Source of the DNA: Asticcacaulis solisilvae
GTDB lineage: Bacteria > Pseudomonadota > Alphaproteobacteria > Caulobacterales > Caulobacteraceae
Assembly (NCBI RefSeq): GCF_017875235.1
Contig: NZ_JAGGMI010000006.1
Location: 1 to 64,000 of the forward strand
DNA: 64,000 nt
Direction of reading: 5' to 3'
The translations under genes and the position numbers were made by a program. The notes under the pieces were generated by a model. That model was not told the DNA's origin. It searched no databases and worked only from the letters and a program-made list of their open reading frames with translations. Below, one piece after another: positions 16,756-25,527 of the stretch. The stretch's first letter is position 1; each line of letters begins with the position of its first letter.

Positions 16756-17682
16756 ATGAAGACGTCACGATACGTCGTACTGGGCATCGCCGCCGTTGCC
16801 GGTATCCTGCTCTTCTTTCTTGTTCGCGGCATGATCGGCGGCAAGGCAACGACCGAAGCCACGGCGACGCCCGCACCGGCACCGGCGCCGGTCGCCTCGG
16901 CGCACGTCCTGGTCGCCAGCCGCAACATCAAGGCCGGCGAGCACATTGCCGAGGCGGACCTGCGCTGGCAGGACTGGCCCGCCAACATGGTCACCCCGGC
17001 CTACATTACCGATCAGCCCATCGCGCCCACGCCTGAACCCGCCGCCAATACCGCGCCGGCCAATGGCAGCGAGGACGCCGCCGCCAAGGCGCAGCAGACC
17101 GGCAACGACATTGCCGCCGCCGCCAAGCGGACCCTGGGTCCCAATGCCCGCACCGCCCTTGTGGGCGCCGTGGCGCGCGAGGATATCCTGGCCAATGAGC
17201 CGATCATCGAAGCCAAGATCGTGCGCGCCGACCAGGGCGGCTTCATGGCCGTCATGCTGGCGCCCGGCATGCGCGCCGTCGCCGTCCCTGTCAGCGTCGA
17301 CAACACGGCCGGCGGCTTCATCCTGCCCGGCGACCGCGTCGATATCCTGGTGACCCACCAGACGCCGCGCGCCGGCGGCAGCGGCACCGTCGACAGCGTC
17401 CAGCCGGTGCTGCGCAATATCCGCGTCCTCGCCATCGACCAGCAGGTCAATACCGAAGACAAGCAGAACCTGATCGGCGCCACGGCCACCCTGGAAGTGT
17501 CACCGGTCGACGGCCAGGCCCTGGTGCTGGCCAAGGCGTCCGGCACCCTGTCGCTGATGCTTCGCTCCTATGCCGATGCGGCCGGTCCTTCCGGCATCGT
17601 CACCGCCATTCCGACCGGCGGTGATGGCAGTGTCCGTGTCTTCCGTAACGGTCAGTCCTCAGATGTGCTGGTGACGCGATGA
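16756..17682 (+). CDS. cpaB: Flp pilus assembly protein CpaB/RcpC
   Basis: 308 residues: an N-terminal membrane helix (YVVLGIAAVAGILLFFLV), an Ala/Pro-rich linker, then an SAF domain (VLVASRNIKAGEHIAEADLRWQDWP) and the RcpC-type C-terminal domain (VPVSVDNTAGGFILPGDRVDILVTH). CpaB is a periplasmic inner-membrane protein of the Tad machine that works with the CpaC secretin. An Ala/Asn-rich insert at about 100-125 splits the SAF region. The stop overlaps the cpaC start (ATGA). Probably the first gene of the cpaBCDEF-tadBC operon. Confidence 0.94.
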   Translation: MKTSRYVVLGIAAVAGILLFFLVRGMIGGKATTEATATPAPAPAPVASAHVLVASRNIKAGEHIAEADLRWQDWPANMVTPAYITDQPIAPTPEPAANTAPANGSEDAAAKAQQTGNDIAAAAKRTLGPNARTALVGAVAREDILANEPIIEAKIVRADQGGFMAVMLAPGMRAVAVPVSVDNTAGGFILPGDRVDILVTHQTPRAGGSGTVDSVQPVLRNIRVLAIDQQVNTEDKQNLIGATATLEVSPVDGQALVLAKASGTLSLMLRSYADAAGPSGIVTAIPTGGDGSVRVFRNGQSSDVLVTR

Positions 17683-19112
17683 ACCCAACGAAAAAACTCC
17701 TGGCCTCCGCCCTGGTCCTTGCCGCCGTTCTGGCGGCCTCGGCCGTGCCGGTTATCGCCCAGGCGGCCCCCAATTCGGCGAGCGTCAAGGTCCTGCAAAG
17801 CGCCGCGGTCAAGTCGCAGGTCCTGAACCTGCCCAAGGGCCGCTCGGCCGTCATCGACCTGCCGGCCGACGCCGCCGACGTCTTCGTGTCCAATCCGGCC
17901 GTCGCCGACGCCGTCCTGCGCACACCCCGCCGCATCTTCGTGCTGGGCGTCGACGCTGGCCAGAGCGACGCCATCTTCTTCGACGCCTCGGGCCGCCAGA
18001 TCCTGAACCTGCAGATCCGCGTCGATGCCTCGACCGATCACCTGGCCGATGCCGTCGCCCGCCTGTTCCCGGAGAGCAAGGTCGAGGTGCAGAGCCTGGC
18101 CGGCAAGGTCGTGCTCAGCGGCATCGCGCGCAACAATGGCGAAGCCGACCAGATCTTCCGCCTGGCGCAAGGCTTCGCCGACAAGCCCGAAAACGTCGTC
18201 AACCTGATCAGCATCGCCGGCAAGGACCAGGTAACGCTGAAGGTCCGCATCATCGAGATCAACCGCAACACGATCAAGCAGCTGGGCTTCGACCACCTGC
18301 TCAGTTCGACGAATTCGAACGGCGCCACCTTCGGCGTCGTCACCTCGACTACCTACGGCGTCAACAACAAGCTCCTGGGCGGCGGCTCCCTCGGGTACCA
18401 GGACACGCGTCCGCTGGGCTTGTCGATCGAATCCAATATCAATGCCTTCGAACGCGTCGGCCTGGTGCGCACCCTGGCCGAGCCAAACCTGACCTCGGTA
18501 TCGGGCGAAGCGGCCAAGTTCCTGGTCGGCGGTGAGTTCCCCGTTCCGGTCGCCCAGGACAACCAGGGCCGCGTCACGGTCGATTTCAAGCCGTTCGGCG
18601 TCGGCCTGGGCTTTACGCCGGTCGTGCTGTCGTCGGGCCGCATTTCGCTCAAGATCTCGACCGAGGTCTCGGAACTGTCGAACCTCGGCGCCCTGCAGCT
18701 GAACTCGACCCTGACCCTGCCGGGCCTGTCGGTGCGCCGCGCCGAGGACACGGTCGAAATGCAGTCGGGCTCATCGATGATGATCGCGGGCCTGCTGCAG
18801 CAAAAGTACAAGCAGTCGGTGGACGCCCTGCCGGGCCTGGTCTCCCTTCCCATCCTGGGCACGCTGTTCCGGTCGCGCGACTTCCTGAACGAGGAAACCG
18901 AACTGGTCATCGTCGTCACGCCGTACATCGTCCAACCCGGCGCGCCGGGCGATTACCAGACGCCCGCCGACAACTTCCAGGTCGCTCACGACCTGCAGGC
19001 CGTCTTCATGGGCCGGGTCAACAAGGTCATCAAGGCCCGCAACGGTCAGGTGGCTTCGGAGTCCGATGCCGCCCCCGCCTACTCCGCCCCCGTCGGCTAC
19101 GTGATCGAATAG
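17679..19112 (+). CDS. cpaC: Flp pilus secretin CpaC/RcpA
   Basis: 477 residues with a signal peptide ending VIAQAA. The N-terminal domain (about 30-110, ADAADVFVSNPAVADAVLRTPRRIFVLG) precedes BON-like and N1 repeats (LSGIARNNGEADQIFRLAQ) and the secretin channel (GLVRTLAEPNLTSVSGEAAKFLVGGEFPVPV, then SMMIAGLLQQ and ELVIVVTPYIVQP). It forms the outer-membrane channel for the Flp pilus. ATGA overlap with cpaB. The short free-standing domain at 14421-14858 resembles its N-terminal part. Confidence 0.95.
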   Translation: MNPTKKLLASALVLAAVLAASAVPVIAQAAPNSASVKVLQSAAVKSQVLNLPKGRSAVIDLPADAADVFVSNPAVADAVLRTPRRIFVLGVDAGQSDAIFFDASGRQILNLQIRVDASTDHLADAVARLFPESKVEVQSLAGKVVLSGIARNNGEADQIFRLAQGFADKPENVVNLISIAGKDQVTLKVRIIEINRNTIKQLGFDHLLSSTNSNGATFGVVTSTTYGVNNKLLGGGSLGYQDTRPLGLSIESNINAFERVGLVRTLAEPNLTSVSGEAAKFLVGGEFPVPVAQDNQGRVTVDFKPFGVGLGFTPVVLSSGRISLKISTEVSELSNLGALQLNSTLTLPGLSVRRAEDTVEMQSGSSMMIAGLLQQKYKQSVDALPGLVSLPILGTLFRSRDFLNEETELVIVVTPYIVQPGAPGDYQTPADNFQVAHDLQAVFMGRVNKVIKARNGQVASESDAAPAYSAPVGYVIE

Positions 19113-19113
19113 G

Positions 19114-19803
19114 ATGAGCCGCCTCATGAGCCAGTCTTCCGTCCGCATTCTTGCCCTGATGGCGCCACTGATGGTCTTAAGCGCCTGCGCCACGACAGGA
19201 CAGCCCGAAACCGCCTCGGCGCCGCCGGCCCTGCCGACCGATCAGTATCCGCTGATGGCCGAACGCCAGGTGCGCAGCGTCTCCTTCCGCATCAATCCAA
19301 ACGGCCTGTCCGAAAACCAGCGCCGCGCCCTCGACCAGGTGGCCGACGATGCCAGCTGGACGCGCGGCGATGCCGTCGATGTCGACATCGTCACCGCGGG
19401 TGACCTGGGCGCCGTGGCGGCCGGGCGCAGGATCGGCGATTACCTCAGCGCACACGACGTTCCGGTCGAAACCCTGAGCCAGAGCAGCAAGCCGGACCAG
19501 CCGGCGGACATCGTCACCGTCAACCTGACCTTTTCCCGTTCGGTCATCTATGCCTGCAACCAGACCTGGGAAAACCTGACGGCGACCCGGTCGAACGAGA
19601 CCTATGCCAATTTCGGCTGCGCCGTGAATTCCAACCTCGCCGCACAGATCGCCGATCCGCGCGACATCGGCCGCGCGGCGCGGGCGACGTCGTCCGACGC
19701 CCTGCGCAAGTCGGAGATCCTCGGCAAGTACCGCAAGGGCGAAATCACTTCGACCACCAAGGACGACCAGGCCAAGGGCACGGTTTCCGACGCCGTCCAG
19801 TAA
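19114..19803 (+). CDS. cpaD: CpaD pilus assembly lipoprotein
   Basis: About 229 residues. The signal peptide ends with the lipobox LSAC, so an outer-membrane lipoprotein is predicted. The CpaD family body is seen in VRSVSFRINPNGLSENQRRALDQVADDASW, VTAGDLGAVAAGRRIGDYL and the C-terminal NFGCAVNSNLAAQIADPRDIGRAA. It is thought to act as pilotin for the CpaC secretin. It begins one base after the cpaC stop; ATG 19126 is an alternative start four codons on. Confidence 0.92.
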   Translation: MSRLMSQSSVRILALMAPLMVLSACATTGQPETASAPPALPTDQYPLMAERQVRSVSFRINPNGLSENQRRALDQVADDASWTRGDAVDVDIVTAGDLGAVAAGRRIGDYLSAHDVPVETLSQSSKPDQPADIVTVNLTFSRSVIYACNQTWENLTATRSNETYANFGCAVNSNLAAQIADPRDIGRAARATSSDALRKSEILGKYRKGEITSTTKDDQAKGTVSDAVQ

Positions 19804-19836
19804 CCCGAATAAGTGCGTGACAAGAGTAGCGTAACA

Positions 19837-21363
19837 ATGCGTGCAGTTCCCCAGATCGCCCCAGAAAGCGATGCCATAACGAGCGATGACATGCCCAATC
19901 CGGCCAAGCTGAACGATCCCTTTGACAGCATCGACGACATCGATGACGAGTTCGTCACCGATTACAAGGCGCCCGATTTTAAGGACGAGACCTTCAGCAC
20001 GCCCGAAATCGATCCGGCGCTGGACACGCCATATGACAACGGCCCCATGACGCGCGATCCTTTCGACGATGACCTGGACACGACACCGCATACGGCGCGC
20101 CAGGCCTTTGCGGGCGTCACCCCCCCGCCGCAGGGACCCGGCTATGCCCTCGGCGGCGAGGACGACATCGGCGCTATCTCGATCCCGCGCATCGCCATTC
20201 ACTTCTTCCCCGACTCGGAAGACAGCGTGCAGGCCTGCGATACGGCCTCGCTCGACCGCCGCATGACGCGCGCCCAGTGCGTGGTCAAGCGCGGCGGCAT
20301 CATGGAAGCCATAGACACCTACCGCAACGAACCAACGCCGTCGCTGCTGTTCGTCGAAAGCGCGGCGCGCGGCCGCGACATGCTGGACCAACTGGCGCAG
20401 CTGGCCGAGGTCTGCGACGCCAATACCAAGGTCGTCGTCGTCGGCCAGACCAATGACATTTCGCTTTATCGTGAACTGATGCGCCAGGGCGTGTCGGAAT
20501 ACATGGTCGCCCCGGTGACGCCGCTTCAGCTCATCAAGACCGTGGCGTCGCTGTTCAACGACCCGGAAACGCCGTTCGTCGGCCGTGCCATCGCCTTTGT
20601 CGGCGCGCGCGGCGGCGCGGGCTCTTCGTCGATCGCTCATAACTTCGCCTATAACCTGGCCGAAGCCATGCAGGCCAACACGGTCATCGTCGATTACGAC
20701 CTGCCGTTCGGCACGGCGGGCCTCGACTTCAACCAAGACCCGCTGCAAGGCGTGGCCGATGCGCTCAATGAGCCTGACCGCCTCGACTCCGTCCTGCTCG
20801 ACCGCATGCTGATCAAGTGTTCGGAGCGCCTGTCGCTGTTCTCGGCGCCGGCGACGCTGGACCAGGACTTCACCGCCGAGCCCGAGGCCTATGACGAGGT
20901 CACGCGCAAGGTGCGGTCTGCCGCGCCCTTCATCGTCATGGACCTGCCGCACGTCTGGACGCCGTGGCTGAAGCAGAACCTGATCGCCGCCGACGATGTC
21001 GTCATCGTTGCCACGCCGGACCTGGCCTCCCTGCGCAACGCCAAGAACATCATCGACCTGCTCAAGGCGTCGCGTCCGAACGACCAGGCGCCGCGTCTTG
21101 TCCTGAACCAGATGGAAGTGCCCGGCCGCCCGGAAATTCCCGTCAAGGACTTCACCGCCGCCCTGGGTCTTGAGCCCTGCTGCCTCATCCCCTTCGACGC
21201 CAAGCTGTTCGGCCAGGCGTCGAATAACGGCCAGATGATCGCCGAGGTCGGCGCGGGTTCGAAGGTCGGCGAGGCCCTCACCCAGCTCACCGCGCTCATC
21301 ACCGGCCGCACGCCGGAGGTCAAGCCGAAGAAGTCCTTCCTGCAATCCCTGTTCAAGAAGTAA
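19837..21363 (+). CDS. cpaE: CpaE/TadZ, pilus localisation ATPase
   Basis: About 508 residues. An acidic, Asp/Pro-rich N-terminal region (about 1-110) precedes a receiver-like domain (LFVESAARGRDMLDQLAQLAEVCDANTKVVVVGQ) and a MinD/ParA-type ATPase domain. The P-loop is ARGGAGSSS at about 256, lacking both the deviant-Walker Lys and the usual GK[ST] Lys; degenerate P-loops are known in CpaE/TadZ. The domain continues with VIVDYDLPFGTAGLDFNQDP. In Caulobacter CpaE places the pilus machine at the pole. I prefer ATG 19837 (AAGAG upstream) to GTG 19813. Confidence 0.93.
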   Translation: MRAVPQIAPESDAITSDDMPNPAKLNDPFDSIDDIDDEFVTDYKAPDFKDETFSTPEIDPALDTPYDNGPMTRDPFDDDLDTTPHTARQAFAGVTPPPQGPGYALGGEDDIGAISIPRIAIHFFPDSEDSVQACDTASLDRRMTRAQCVVKRGGIMEAIDTYRNEPTPSLLFVESAARGRDMLDQLAQLAEVCDANTKVVVVGQTNDISLYRELMRQGVSEYMVAPVTPLQLIKTVASLFNDPETPFVGRAIAFVGARGGAGSSSIAHNFAYNLAEAMQANTVIVDYDLPFGTAGLDFNQDPLQGVADALNEPDRLDSVLLDRMLIKCSERLSLFSAPATLDQDFTAEPEAYDEVTRKVRSAAPFIVMDLPHVWTPWLKQNLIAADDVVIVATPDLASLRNAKNIIDLLKASRPNDQAPRLVLNQMEVPGRPEIPVKDFTAALGLEPCCLIPFDAKLFGQASNNGQMIAEVGAGSKVGEALTQLTALITGRTPEVKPKKSFLQSLFKK

Positions 21364-21376
21364 GGGCATAACCTCC

Positions 21377-23005
21377 GTGTTTGGCAAACGACCGACCGAT
21401 CAGGACAAGAGGCCAGCCGCGCCCGCACCGGCGGCAGCCAACCCGGCATCGTCGGCCGTCGCGGCCGCGCGCGAAGCCGTCGCGTCACCGGCGGCCAAGC
21501 CCCAGGCCCTGAGCAATGCCGCCCCGCCGCCGGCTGCCGCCGGCAGCGATACCGCCACCCGGCCACAGGCGCTGGATGCCAAGACGCGTCCGGAAACGAC
21601 GGCGCCCCTGCCCGAACTGAACCAGGAAAAGCGTGTCGGAGGCGGCGCGCCCGCTGCGGCCAAGGCCAAGCTGGCCGCCGGCCTCGAGCAGATGCACAAG
21701 GCGCAGGCGGTCACCGAAATCGTCCGCGAGCAGTCCGACTACTACCACGCGACGAAGACGGCCATCTTCAACGCCCTGCTGAACACGATCGACCTGAGCC
21801 AGTTGGCCTCGCTCGACCACAAGGCGGCATCCGAGGAAATCCGCGACATCGTCGCCGAACTGGTGGCGATCAAGAATGTGTCCATGTCGGTGTCCGAACA
21901 GGACAATCTGGTCCAGGACATCATCAACGATGTCCTGGGCTATGGCCCGCTTGAACCATTATTGGCGCGCGACGATATCGCCGACATCATGGTCAATGGC
22001 GCCCACCGCGTCTTCATCGAAGTCTCGGGCAAGGTCCAGCTGACCAATGTCCGTTTCCGCGACAACCAGCAGCTGATGAACATCTGTCAGCGCATCGTCA
22101 GCCAGGTCGGTCGCCGCGTCGACGAAAGCTCGCCCATCTGCGACGCCCGCTTGCCGGACGGGTCGCGCGTTAACGTTATCGCGCCACCGCTGGCGCTCGA
22201 TGGCCCGACGCTCACCATCCGGAAGTTCAAAAAAGACAAGCTGACCATGCGCAACCTGGTGGAGTTCGGCTCCATCAGCCCGGAAGGGGCGCGCGTGCTG
22301 GGCGTCATCGGCGCGTCGCGCTGTAACGTCCTGATCTCCGGCGGTACCGGCTCGGGCAAGACGACCCTGCTCAACACCATGACGGCCTTCATCGATCCGA
22401 CCGAACGCGTCGTGACATGCGAAGACGCCGCCGAACTGCAGCTGCAGCAGCCGCACGTCGTCCGTCTGGAAACCCGCCCGCCCAACCTGGAAGGCCAGGG
22501 CGCCATTACCATGCGCGACCTCGTCAAGAACTGTCTGCGTATGCGTCCCGAACGCATCATCGTCGGCGAAGTCCGGGGCCCTGAAGCCTTCGACCTGCTT
22601 CAGGCCATGAACACCGGCCACGACGGTTCGATGGGCACGCTGCACGCCAACAGCCCGCGCGAGGCCGTCTCGCGCCTCGAATCGATGATCACCATGGGCG
22701 GTTACGGCCTGCCGTCGAAGACCATCCGCGAAATGATCGTCGGCTCCATCGACCTGATCATCCAGGCCGCCCGCCTGCGCGACGGTTCGCGCCGCATCAC
22801 CCACGTCACCGAGGTGCTGGGCCTGGAAGGCGACGTTATCATCACGCAGGACCTGTTCCTTTACGAAATCGAGGGTGAAAACAAGGAAGGCAAGATCATC
22901 GGCCGCCACCGTTCGACCGGCATCGGCCGCCCGCGCTTCTGGGACCGCGCCAAGTATTACGGCCTCGAGCGCGAACTGGCGGAGGCGCTCGATGCTTCCG
23001 AATAG
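21377..23005 (+). CDS. cpaF: CpaF/TadA, secretion ATPase of the Flp pilus
   Basis: 542 residues. After an Ala/Pro-rich N-terminal tail (about 1-85) comes the T4SS/T2SS-type hexameric ATPase: NDVLGYGPLEPLL, IADIMVNG, Walker A GGTGSGKTT (about 322-330), the Asp box CEDAAELQLQQPHVVRLETR, the Walker B region RPERIIVGEVRGPEAFDLLQAMNTGHDGSMGTLHANSPREA. It powers pilus extension and, in Caulobacter, retraction. GTG 21377 is the start; the gene follows cpaE by 13 bp. Confidence 0.96.
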   Translation: MFGKRPTDQDKRPAAPAPAAANPASSAVAAAREAVASPAAKPQALSNAAPPPAAAGSDTATRPQALDAKTRPETTAPLPELNQEKRVGGGAPAAAKAKLAAGLEQMHKAQAVTEIVREQSDYYHATKTAIFNALLNTIDLSQLASLDHKAASEEIRDIVAELVAIKNVSMSVSEQDNLVQDIINDVLGYGPLEPLLARDDIADIMVNGAHRVFIEVSGKVQLTNVRFRDNQQLMNICQRIVSQVGRRVDESSPICDARLPDGSRVNVIAPPLALDGPTLTIRKFKKDKLTMRNLVEFGSISPEGARVLGVIGASRCNVLISGGTGSGKTTLLNTMTAFIDPTERVVTCEDAAELQLQQPHVVRLETRPPNLEGQGAITMRDLVKNCLRMRPERIIVGEVRGPEAFDLLQAMNTGHDGSMGTLHANSPREAVSRLESMITMGGYGLPSKTIREMIVGSIDLIIQAARLRDGSRRITHVTEVLGLEGDVIITQDLFLYEIEGENKEGKIIGRHRSTGIGRPRFWDRAKYYGLERELAEALDASE

Positions 23006-23032
23006 GCGTATGTGTAAAAGTGAGTGCACCCC

Positions 23033-24025
23033 ATGTTAATGACGGCGGCGATTGCCCTTTTGGGCTTTATCATCCTGGCCAGCCTCGGGTTTGTGTTCAC
23101 CAGCGGCCCGTCGTCGTCTCCGGCCCTGACCAAGCGCACCGCCGCCATTGGCACGCGCCAGGCGACGCGCGCCAAGCGCCAGAAGGGGGCCGCCAAGACC
23201 CCCGAAGAGCGCCGCAAACAGATTACCGAGCAGCTCAAGGAAGCGGAAAAGCAGGAGCGCAAGAAGCGCCTGACCTTACGCGCCCGCATGCTCTATGCCG
23301 GCCTGACGCCGAACATCACCCAATTCCTGATCTACAGCGCCGTCCTGGGCGCCGTGGCCTTCATCGTGCCTGTCCTGCTGCTCAAGATGCAGATCCTGTT
23401 CAAGCTACTGATCGGCGCAGGCGCAGCCTTCGCCTTCGGCTATGGTGTGCCGCGCTGGGTATTGAGCTTCATCGCCGCCGGGCGCCTCAAGAAGTTCACC
23501 GAGGAGTTCCCGAACGCCATGGACATTATCGTCCGCGGCATCAAGTCGGGCCTGCCCGTCAATGACGGCCTGAAGATCGTCGCCAAGGAAAGCTCGGCGC
23601 CGCTGGGTCCGGAATTCCAGCGCCTGGTGGAAAATGTCGGCGTCGGCATGTCACTGGAAGGCGCGCTGGAAAAGATGAGCGAAACCATCCAGTCGCCCGA
23701 ACTGCGCTTCTTCACCATCGTCATCTCCATCCAGGCCAAGACCGGCGGTAACCTAGCCGAAGCGCTCGGCAACCTGTCGGCCGTGCTGCGCGCCCGAAAG
23801 ATGATGCGCGAAAAGATCAAGGCCCTGTCGTCGGAAGCCATCGCCTCGGCCGGCATCATCGGCTCGCTGCCGCCCGCCGTCGGCACCATGATTACCGTCA
23901 CCCGGCCCGAATACCTGGCGCCGATGTTCACCGATCCGCGCGGCCAGCTGATGCTGCTGGGCGGCGTGGTGTGGATGACGCTGGGCATCCTGTCGATGCG
24001 CAAGATGATCAACTTCAAAATGTAG
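23033..24025 (+). CDS. tadB: TadB/CpaG, inner-membrane platform protein
   Basis: About 330 residues of the T2SSF domain family. An N-terminal membrane helix (AAIALLGFIILASLGFVF) precedes a basic stretch, two more helices at about 100-150, the cytoplasmic T2SSF domain (KKFTEEFPNAMDIIVRGIKSGLPVNDGLKIVAKE, then GVGMSLEGALEKM) and C-terminal helices. It pairs with TadC as the platform on which CpaF acts. ATG 23033 is used; GTG 23024 is three codons upstream in frame. Confidence 0.93.
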   Translation: MLMTAAIALLGFIILASLGFVFTSGPSSSPALTKRTAAIGTRQATRAKRQKGAAKTPEERRKQITEQLKEAEKQERKKRLTLRARMLYAGLTPNITQFLIYSAVLGAVAFIVPVLLLKMQILFKLLIGAGAAFAFGYGVPRWVLSFIAAGRLKKFTEEFPNAMDIIVRGIKSGLPVNDGLKIVAKESSAPLGPEFQRLVENVGVGMSLEGALEKMSETIQSPELRFFTIVISIQAKTGGNLAEALGNLSAVLRARKMMREKIKALSSEAIASAGIIGSLPPAVGTMITVTRPEYLAPMFTDPRGQLMLLGGVVWMTLGILSMRKMINFKM

Positions 24026-24034
24026 GCGATCATC

Positions 24035-25066
24035 ATGAGCAGTCTTACGGAAATCGCACAGTTCATCATGAGCCCGTCGACCCTGATCGCCGGGGCCGTA
24101 TCGGTGCTGGCCGCCATATCGGTCATGACGCTTATGAAGGGCATGGTGGTCGACGAGCAGCTTGAAAAGCGCATGAAGGCCGTCGGCCAGCGCCGCGAAG
24201 AGCTGCGCCGCATGTCACGCCAGAATGTGTCCTCGGGCGGCAGTTCGCTGCGCCACCAGGACACCAGCCCCTACAAGGCCCTGGTCGAAAAGCTGAACCT
24301 GAAGACCCTGCTGGAAGACCCCAAGGTCGCCGAAAAGCTGGCGACGGCCGGTTTCCGCGGTCCCAAGCCGATTTCCACCTTCTATTTCTTCCGCTTCGCC
24401 TCGCCCTTTATCCTGGGCGCCCTGGCCGTGCTGTACCTGTTCGTGCTGAACATCGTGAAGCTGGAAATGAACATGAAGCTGCTGATATCCGTCGGCGCCT
24501 TCGTGGCCGGTTATTATGCACCGAACATCTACATCTCGAATAAGGCGCAGAAGCGGCGCGAGTCGATTGTGTCGGCGTTTCCGGACGCCCTCGACCTGCT
24601 GCTGATCTGCGTCGAGGCCGGTATGTCCATCGAAATGGCGCTGCAAAAGGTCAGCGCCGAGCTCGGTCCGTCCTCGATCGAGCTGGCCGAAGAGCTGTCG
24701 CTGCTGGTGGCGGAACTGAGCTACCTGCCTGAACGCCGCCAGGCCTATGAAGGACTGGCCAAGCGCACCAATCACCCCGGCATCAAGGCCGTCTGTACCG
24801 CCATGATCCAGGCGGAAAAGTACGGGACGCCGCTTGGCACCGCCTTGCGCGTCATGGCCAAGGAAAACCGCGAACTGCGCCTGTCCGCCGCCGAAAAGAA
24901 GGCCGCCGCCCTGCCGGCGCAGCTGACCGTGCCGATGATCATCTTCTTCCTGCCGGTGCTGTTCCTCGTCATTCTGGGTCCGGTCTTCATCCGCATCAGC
25001 GACACGCAGAAGGCCCAGCCCGACGCCCCCGTCATTTCGGAAAAGCCGGCAGCCGAAAAGCAGTAG
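24035..25066 (+). CDS. tadC: TadC/CpaH, inner-membrane platform protein
   Basis: 343 residues, the second T2SSF-domain platform protein. An N-terminal helix (STLIAGAVSVLAAISVM) is followed by a charged segment, two helices (FILGALAVLYLFVLNIV and LLISVGAFVAGYYAPN), the T2SSF core (ESIVSAFPDALDLLLICVEAGMSIEMALQKV, then GTPLGTALRVMAKENRELR) and a C-terminal helix (IIFFLPVLFLVILG). It starts 9 bp after tadB and is the last gene of the pilus operon. Confidence 0.93.
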   Translation: MSSLTEIAQFIMSPSTLIAGAVSVLAAISVMTLMKGMVVDEQLEKRMKAVGQRREELRRMSRQNVSSGGSSLRHQDTSPYKALVEKLNLKTLLEDPKVAEKLATAGFRGPKPISTFYFFRFASPFILGALAVLYLFVLNIVKLEMNMKLLISVGAFVAGYYAPNIYISNKAQKRRESIVSAFPDALDLLLICVEAGMSIEMALQKVSAELGPSSIELAEELSLLVAELSYLPERRQAYEGLAKRTNHPGIKAVCTAMIQAEKYGTPLGTALRVMAKENRELRLSAAEKKAAALPAQLTVPMIIFFLPVLFLVILGPVFIRISDTQKAQPDAPVISEKPAAEKQ

Positions 25067-25068
25067 CG

Positions 25069-25377
25069 TCAGGCTTGCCGCCGGGCCGTCGCCAGCAGCA
25101 TGCCGATCGCCAGTCCCAGGCCCAGGGCCAGCAGGCTCGATTGCAGGGGGTGTTCACGGATTCTCTGCGTCGCCGTGCGGTTGAAGCGGCCGAGATCGTC
25201 ACCGGCATGTTCCGTCAACTGACGAATGCGCGCCTCGGCCTGACGCGCGCGTTCCGCCACCAGGTCGGTCGCATGATTGACCTCATGCTTGATCATTTCC
25301 GAGATGGACTGAACGTCGTCGGCGCTGAATGTCTTGAGCTTACTGGCGGCCGCGCGGGCCCGGGGAGACAGCGACAT
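25069..25377 (-). CDS. ElaB/YqjD/DUF883-like membrane-anchored protein
   Basis: 102 residues. A helical, probably coiled-coil N-terminal two-thirds (SISEMIKHEVNHATDLVAERARQAEARIRQL) is followed by REHPLQSSLLALGLGLAIGMLLA, the C-terminal membrane anchor typical of this family, and a short basic tail. YqjD and ElaB of E. coli bind ribosomes at the membrane in stationary phase; whether this is so here is unknown. It converges on tadC with 2 bp between their stops. Confidence 0.7.
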   Translation of the reverse strand: MSLSPRARAAASKLKTFSADDVQSISEMIKHEVNHATDLVAERARQAEARIRQLTEHAGDDLGRFNRTATQRIREHPLQSSLLALGLGLAIGMLLATARRQA

Positions 25378-25473
25378 GATACCCTCTCCTGTTTGTCACA
25401 GTTTATCACGGATATCCAAATTAGTCGCGCGATGATCGGGATACGGTGAGATTATGGCGTCGCAAAAATAAGA

Positions 25474-25505
25474 AAGGCGTGGGCCCCTTACGGACGCCAC
25501 GCCTT
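25474..25505 (-). terminator. Rho-independent terminator of nrdA
   Basis: AAGGCGTGG (25474-25482) pairs with CCACGCCTT (25497-25505). On the minus strand the stem is followed by TCTTATTTTT. It lies 22 bp beyond the nrdA stop codon. Confidence 0.8.
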
Positions 25506-25527
25506 CATTATTCGTAACTTTGGAAGC

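Noticed and set aside
19177-21387. 736-codon minus-strand frame across cpaD and cpaE
   Set aside because: It lies opposite two well-supported genes; its His/Arg/Asp-rich composition is typical of a GC-rich shadow frame.
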